A DNA stretch of 64,000 bases from UBA11475 sp902486425 (GTDB lineage: Bacteria > Bacillota > Clostridia > Christensenellales > Borkfalkiaceae), in assembly GCA_902486425.1 (NCBI GenBank), contig CABTOK010000007.1, forward strand, positions 381,014 through 445,013. The letters run 5' to 3'. This document shows positions 61,447 through 64,000 of this stretch, piece by piece. Under the pieces are notes generated by a model that saw nothing but the letters and a program-made list of their open reading frames with translations, did not search any database and had not been told where the DNA came from. Both the position numbers and the translations under genes were made by a program. Each line of letters opens with the position of its first letter. Position 1 is the stretch's first letter.

Positions 61447-61484
61447 AAAAACAAGCCGTGTTTGAAATGCGGCTTGTTTTTTAT
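61447..61484 (+). terminator. Terminator of the tRNA-Ser pair
   Basis: AACAAGCCG and CGGCTTGTT arms around a 10-nt loop, followed by T-rich sequence. Confidence 0.85.
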
Positions 61485-61513
61485 TTTATTTGATATTTAT
61501 TAAGGGAGATAAA

Positions 61514-61996
61514 ATGAAAAAGTTAAACAACGAACTTTCTGTTCAACTTTTAATAGCGGTTTTGTTATCTGTCTTGTATGTTGCCGCTATTCCCGTTCTT
61601 ATAATTTCTATACACAAAATAAAATGGCTTATGATAGTCTGCATCGTTTACCTTGCCGCGGGATTTTACGGTCTGCCTATGGTCTGGATAACCTATGGAG
61701 ACAAACGCGCTCTGCATTCTGTCGTAAAGGCAGTTACGAGCGATAAAATTTACGATGTCGGAACAATTGCCGTTCAACTAAACGACAATACGGACAGCGT
61801 TGCCGCTAAAATCAGAAAATGTATAGATAAAGGGTATATAAACGGTTTCTTGTTCGACGGTAAAACGCTTGAAGTCAACGAAAGAAAAGCCAAAATTTCT
61901 TCAAGAAAGTGCCCTAACTGCGGTGCGCCGTTAGTCGAAAAGAACGGAGTTTTGTACTGCAAATACTGCAATTCGGAATATCATAAAGACAACTAA
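61514..61996 (+). CDS. Membrane protein with winged-helix-like region and zinc ribbon
   Basis: 160-residue protein that I do not recognise as a named gene. Two transmembrane helices (about 9-30 and 34-56) form a hairpin, followed by a soluble region of about 50 residues (DVGTIAVQLNDNTDSVAAKIRKCIDKGYINGFLF) that reads like a winged helix, and a C-terminal zinc ribbon CPNCGAPL..CKYCNSEY. This type of zinc-ribbon protein is common in Clostridia with no known role; sensing or protein docking at the membrane is plausible. ATG 61514 has AAGGGAGAT upstream; an earlier ATG at 61490 does not. Confidence 0.75.
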   Translation: MKKLNNELSVQLLIAVLLSVLYVAAIPVLIISIHKIKWLMIVCIVYLAAGFYGLPMVWITYGDKRALHSVVKAVTSDKIYDVGTIAVQLNDNTDSVAAKIRKCIDKGYINGFLFDGKTLEVNERKAKISSRKCPNCGAPLVEKNGVLYCKYCNSEYHKDN

Positions 61997-62010
61997 ATTT
62001 TAATTTAAAG

Positions 62011-62042
62011 AAAAGCTGCGGATCGAGTGTCCGCAGCTTTTT
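62011..62042. terminator. Bidirectional terminator between zinc-ribbon gene and rubrerythrin
   Basis: AAAGCTGCGGA-N7-TCCGCAGCTTTTT, an 11-bp stem between convergent genes. Confidence 0.85.
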
Positions 62043-62061
62043 GTATGTTTTCCTTTACAAC

Positions 62062-62601
62062 TTAATAATTTTCGGCATGAATCTCGAAATATGCCTGCGG
62101 ATGAACGCAGACCGGGCAAACTTCGGGAGCCTTTTCACCTATAACTATATGCCCGCAATTACGACATTCCCATATTTTTACGCTGCTTTTTTTGAATACT
62201 TCAAGTGTTTCGATATTTTTAAGGAGCGCACGGTAGCGTTCTTCGTGGCGTTTTTCGATAGCTCCGACCATACGGAATTTAGCTGCGAGTGCGGTAAAGC
62301 CTTCTTTCTCCGCCGTTTTTGCAAAATTTTCGTACATATCGGTCCATTCATAGTTTTCTCCGTCGGCAGCCATTGCAAGATTTTCGGCGGTATCACCTAT
62401 TCCGTTCAATTCCTTAAACCATAATTTAGCGTGTTCTTTTTCGTTGTCGGCGGTTTTTAAGAACAATTCCGCAATCTGTTCATATCCGTCTTTTTTCGCT
62501 CTCGAAGCAAAATAAGTATACTTGTTTCTCGCCTGCGATTCTCCGGCAAAAGCTTCCAGAAGATTCTTTTCCGTCTGAGTTCCCTTGTATTTGTTATCCA
62601 T
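62062..62601 (-). CDS. rbr: Rubrerythrin
   Basis: Non-haem diiron peroxidase that reduces hydrogen peroxide in anaerobes. The 179 residues have the ferritin-like domain with ESQARNKYTYFASRA, EKEHAKLWFKEL and IEKRHEERY providing diiron ligands, and a C-terminal rubredoxin-like domain with CRNCGHIVIGEKAPEVCPVC. Standard length. Its presence argues for an anaerobe coping with traces of oxygen. AAAGGAG precedes the ATG; the PAP2 gene is 33 nt upstream on the same strand. Confidence 0.96.
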   Translation of the reverse strand: MDNKYKGTQTEKNLLEAFAGESQARNKYTYFASRAKKDGYEQIAELFLKTADNEKEHAKLWFKELNGIGDTAENLAMAADGENYEWTDMYENFAKTAEKEGFTALAAKFRMVGAIEKRHEERYRALLKNIETLEVFKKSSVKIWECRNCGHIVIGEKAPEVCPVCVHPQAYFEIHAENY

Positions 62602-62634
62602 TTTTTCTCCTTTGGTTGATTTTTTTTATTTTGT

Positions 62635-63609
62635 TTAAGAAGCCTCCGCTTCCGTTTTTTTGTTTTTTCGTGTTTTAATATGCTTTTCAAAAACCGTAAA
62701 CAGCGCCGGATACCCCGCTGTAATTATAAGAAACGTGAAAAAGTATTTAAACATTTTCCCGAAATGCTCTCCGAGCGGAGAAAGTATAAAAGGAAAAACC
62801 ACGGCATAGAGCGGTAAAACGATAGCAAATCCTATTACAAACCTTAATACTTTGTTTCTAAAACTTATGTCTGTGCCGAATTTTATAAATCTTCGTTCGA
62901 TAAGCCATCCGCTTAAAAACCCGTAAGCCACGCCACACATTCTGAAACAATCCGTCTTCATTTTTTCGGGATCGACAAGAACGCTGCCGTCCGGAAGATA
63001 ATCCACGGGATAACTTTTAAGTGAACAAAAAATAAGCGAAGCGACGGTTAAAATCATTCCGACTATAACGACTATATAATCATTTTCGGGATGAATTTCA
63101 AGATATCTGAATATTGCCGAAACGCCCGCAAGAACAAGACTCGAAACTAAAAGAGCGACCAGAACGTCGGGCAAACTGTGCACGCCTACCCAATTTCTCG
63201 CAAATCCGGTGAATAATATCATAAAAGCACAAATCGCAATTACCCATTTTCGCTTTCGCTGCCATAACGCAAAGCTTCCGTAGAGAGAAACCGCACTAGT
63301 CGTATGTCCGCTCGGGAACGAATATCCCGTGGCTCCGGGCACTGCTTTAGAAAAAGGAATTATACGTGAGTCTTTTATGAACGGTCTGTATACGCATGCG
63401 GTGTTTTTTATCGTCTGATTCACGTTTGCCGCCGCAGCATAAGACATCATCATATAAGCTCCGGCGTTTTTATTCACGCACCAATAAAGCAGCGCGGGAA
63501 CAACCATTCCCATCGCTCCGGACGTAAGGTCCGAAATATAAAATATAGCGTAAGTCAGCCATTCGCCTACCGACTGCCTTAATCCTTGCAAAAAAAGGAG
63601 ATAATTCAA
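62635..63609 (-). CDS. PAP2-family membrane phosphatase
   Basis: 324-residue polytopic protein with the three PAP2 motifs: KNTACVYRPF, YSFPSGHTTSA and ARNWVGVHSLPDV, which hold the conserved Lys, Arg, Ser, two His and Asp. Family members dephosphorylate undecaprenyl pyrophosphate, phosphatidic acid or similar lipids on the outer face. About eight helices and a C-terminal Lys-rich tail are seen, longer than simple BcrC-type enzymes. Start is TTG; upstream lies an extended -10 (TGGTATAAT). The substrate is not predictable. Confidence 0.88.
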   Translation of the reverse strand: MNYLLFLQGLRQSVGEWLTYAIFYISDLTSGAMGMVVPALLYWCVNKNAGAYMMMSYAAAANVNQTIKNTACVYRPFIKDSRIIPFSKAVPGATGYSFPSGHTTSAVSLYGSFALWQRKRKWVIAICAFMILFTGFARNWVGVHSLPDVLVALLVSSLVLAGVSAIFRYLEIHPENDYIVVIVGMILTVASLIFCSLKSYPVDYLPDGSVLVDPEKMKTDCFRMCGVAYGFLSGWLIERRFIKFGTDISFRNKVLRFVIGFAIVLPLYAVVFPFILSPLGEHFGKMFKYFFTFLIITAGYPALFTVFEKHIKTRKNKKTEAEAS

Positions 63610-63718
63610 CTTTTCACCGCGTTCGTAATATTCTTTTTTTAATTATACCACACAAAATGCACAATCAATATGCATAGGGATTTTTCTTTCTTTTTAGATA
63701 GTGGCGCGGCTTTCATTG

Positions 63719-64000
63719 TCACGCCACTTCTATTATTTTGGTTTTGTCTGTTTTTACAGGCTCATTGTCGGCGTTCGGAACGCTTACTGTTCCAATGCAG
63801 TTATAGACTATCTTCACTTTCTGCGTTTTTACACCGTCAATTTTTTCGGCTTCATAAGCGATTATCTTCTCCACAAACGTTCTTATGATTTCGGCGTTCA
63901 GTTCCTTGATGTCGGAATACTTGTTTACCAACTTCATAAACCGATCCACGCTTTCGTCCTCTTCTCGAACGGCAGATATTTCATCTTTCAGCCTTTGAGC
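63719..64000 (-). CDS. Large serine recombinase, C-terminal part (runs off the window)
   Basis: The frame is open to the window edge, so this is the 3' end of a longer gene; the visible 93 residues form a DUF4368-type C-terminus (VDRFMKLVNKYSDIKELNAEI, FVEKIIAYEAEKIDG and KVKIVYNCIGTV). This tail occurs in large serine recombinases of the TnpX/TndX kind, which excise and integrate Tn4451- and Tn5397-like elements. The catalytic resolvase domain lies outside the window. In those elements the recombinase gene ends near an element terminus, so the junction may lie just left of it. Confidence 0.85.
   Translation of the reverse strand, partial: AQRLKDEISAVREEDESVDRFMKLVNKYSDIKELNAEIIRTFVEKIIAYEAEKIDGVKTQKVKIVYNCIGTVSVPNADNEPVKTDKTKIIEVA

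Noticed and set aside
61215..61454. Minus-strand frame with REWDSNPRY and RRVRDSNPREL segments
   Set aside because: It is exactly antisense to the two tRNA-Ser genes; the repeated DSNPR pattern comes from the conserved T-arm and is a well-known false protein.

Overview
The window looks like chromosome from an uncultured, low- to mid-GC anaerobic Bacillota, most likely class Clostridia. The evidence is a Firmicutes-type dcw cluster with mraZ, a meso-diaminopimelate-type MurE, the rimP-nusA-rnpM-ylxQ-infB-rbfA-nrnA-truB-ribF order, a rubrerythrin, FeoA/FeoB with a clostridial Cys-rich partner, and a BclA-like collagen protein that suggests spores. Promoters are strikingly consensus (TTGACA/TTGATT, 17 bp, TATAAT/TAAAAT), intrinsic terminators are common, and TTG and GTG starts are frequent. 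Almost all genes lie on the minus strand. I cannot place the organism below class.

Layout. 0-6 kb: a minus-strand operon of glycerophosphodiesterase, DUF4965/glutaminase-A-like protein and beta-galactosidase, divergent from a two-subunit chromate-type transporter (6.0-7.2 kb). 7.2-18.6 kb: aspS, a DUF2156 acyltransferase-like protein, a collagen-like protein, a sugar module (galM plus an organophosphate-type MFS carrier), a fused MacB-like ABC protein, a DUF2130 protein, an HD hydrolase and a CmpB-like membrane protein, then tRNA-Thr. 18.9-28.5 kb: the distal half of dcw (murE, mraY, murD, ftsW, murA, ftsQ, ftsA, ftsZ). 28.6-37 kb: an 8.5-kb interruption holding the ferrous-iron uptake operon, a divergent TetR regulator, a FliB-like Cys-cluster protein, an AlkD-like glycosylase and an ABC-2 exporter. 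37-41.8 kb: the proximal half of dcw (mraZ, rsmH, ftsL-like, PBP) with murI upstream. 42-49.8 kb: rpsT, lgt, nrdR, a DUF1294-like protein, malQ, an SDR, efp, a Xaa-Pro peptidase and an endonuclease IV-like protein. 49.8-61 kb: the translation/transcription operon with ispG, dtd and a PolC-derived exonuclease. 61.2-64 kb: two tRNA-Ser genes, a zinc-ribbon membrane protein, rubrerythrin, a PAP2 phosphatase and the 3' end of a large serine recombinase, probably the edge of an integrated element.

How they work together. MurI, MurA, MurD, MurE and MraY build lipid-linked peptidoglycan precursor, which FtsW and the class B PBP polymerise at the septum organised by FtsZ, FtsA, FtsQ and FtsL. MurC, MurF and MurG are not in the window. 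RimP, RbfA, IF2, NusA, RnpM, YlxQ, TruB, S20, EF-P, AspRS and Dtd serve ribosome assembly and translation.

Most unusual points: the gene in the conserved polC position (between ispG and rimP) keeps only the PolC N-terminal, OB and proofreading exonuclease domains and has no PHP or polymerase domain; FtsA ends before the membrane-targeting helix; FeoB has an acidic, Asp/Gly/Asn-rich insertion between its first membrane helices; two promoters sit exactly 6 nt upstream of an ATG, implying leaderless mRNAs; and the rimP-nusA leader carries a terminator-like hairpin. No rRNA, CRISPR array or intact insertion sequence was seen, and no gene-free stretch exceeds 300 bases.
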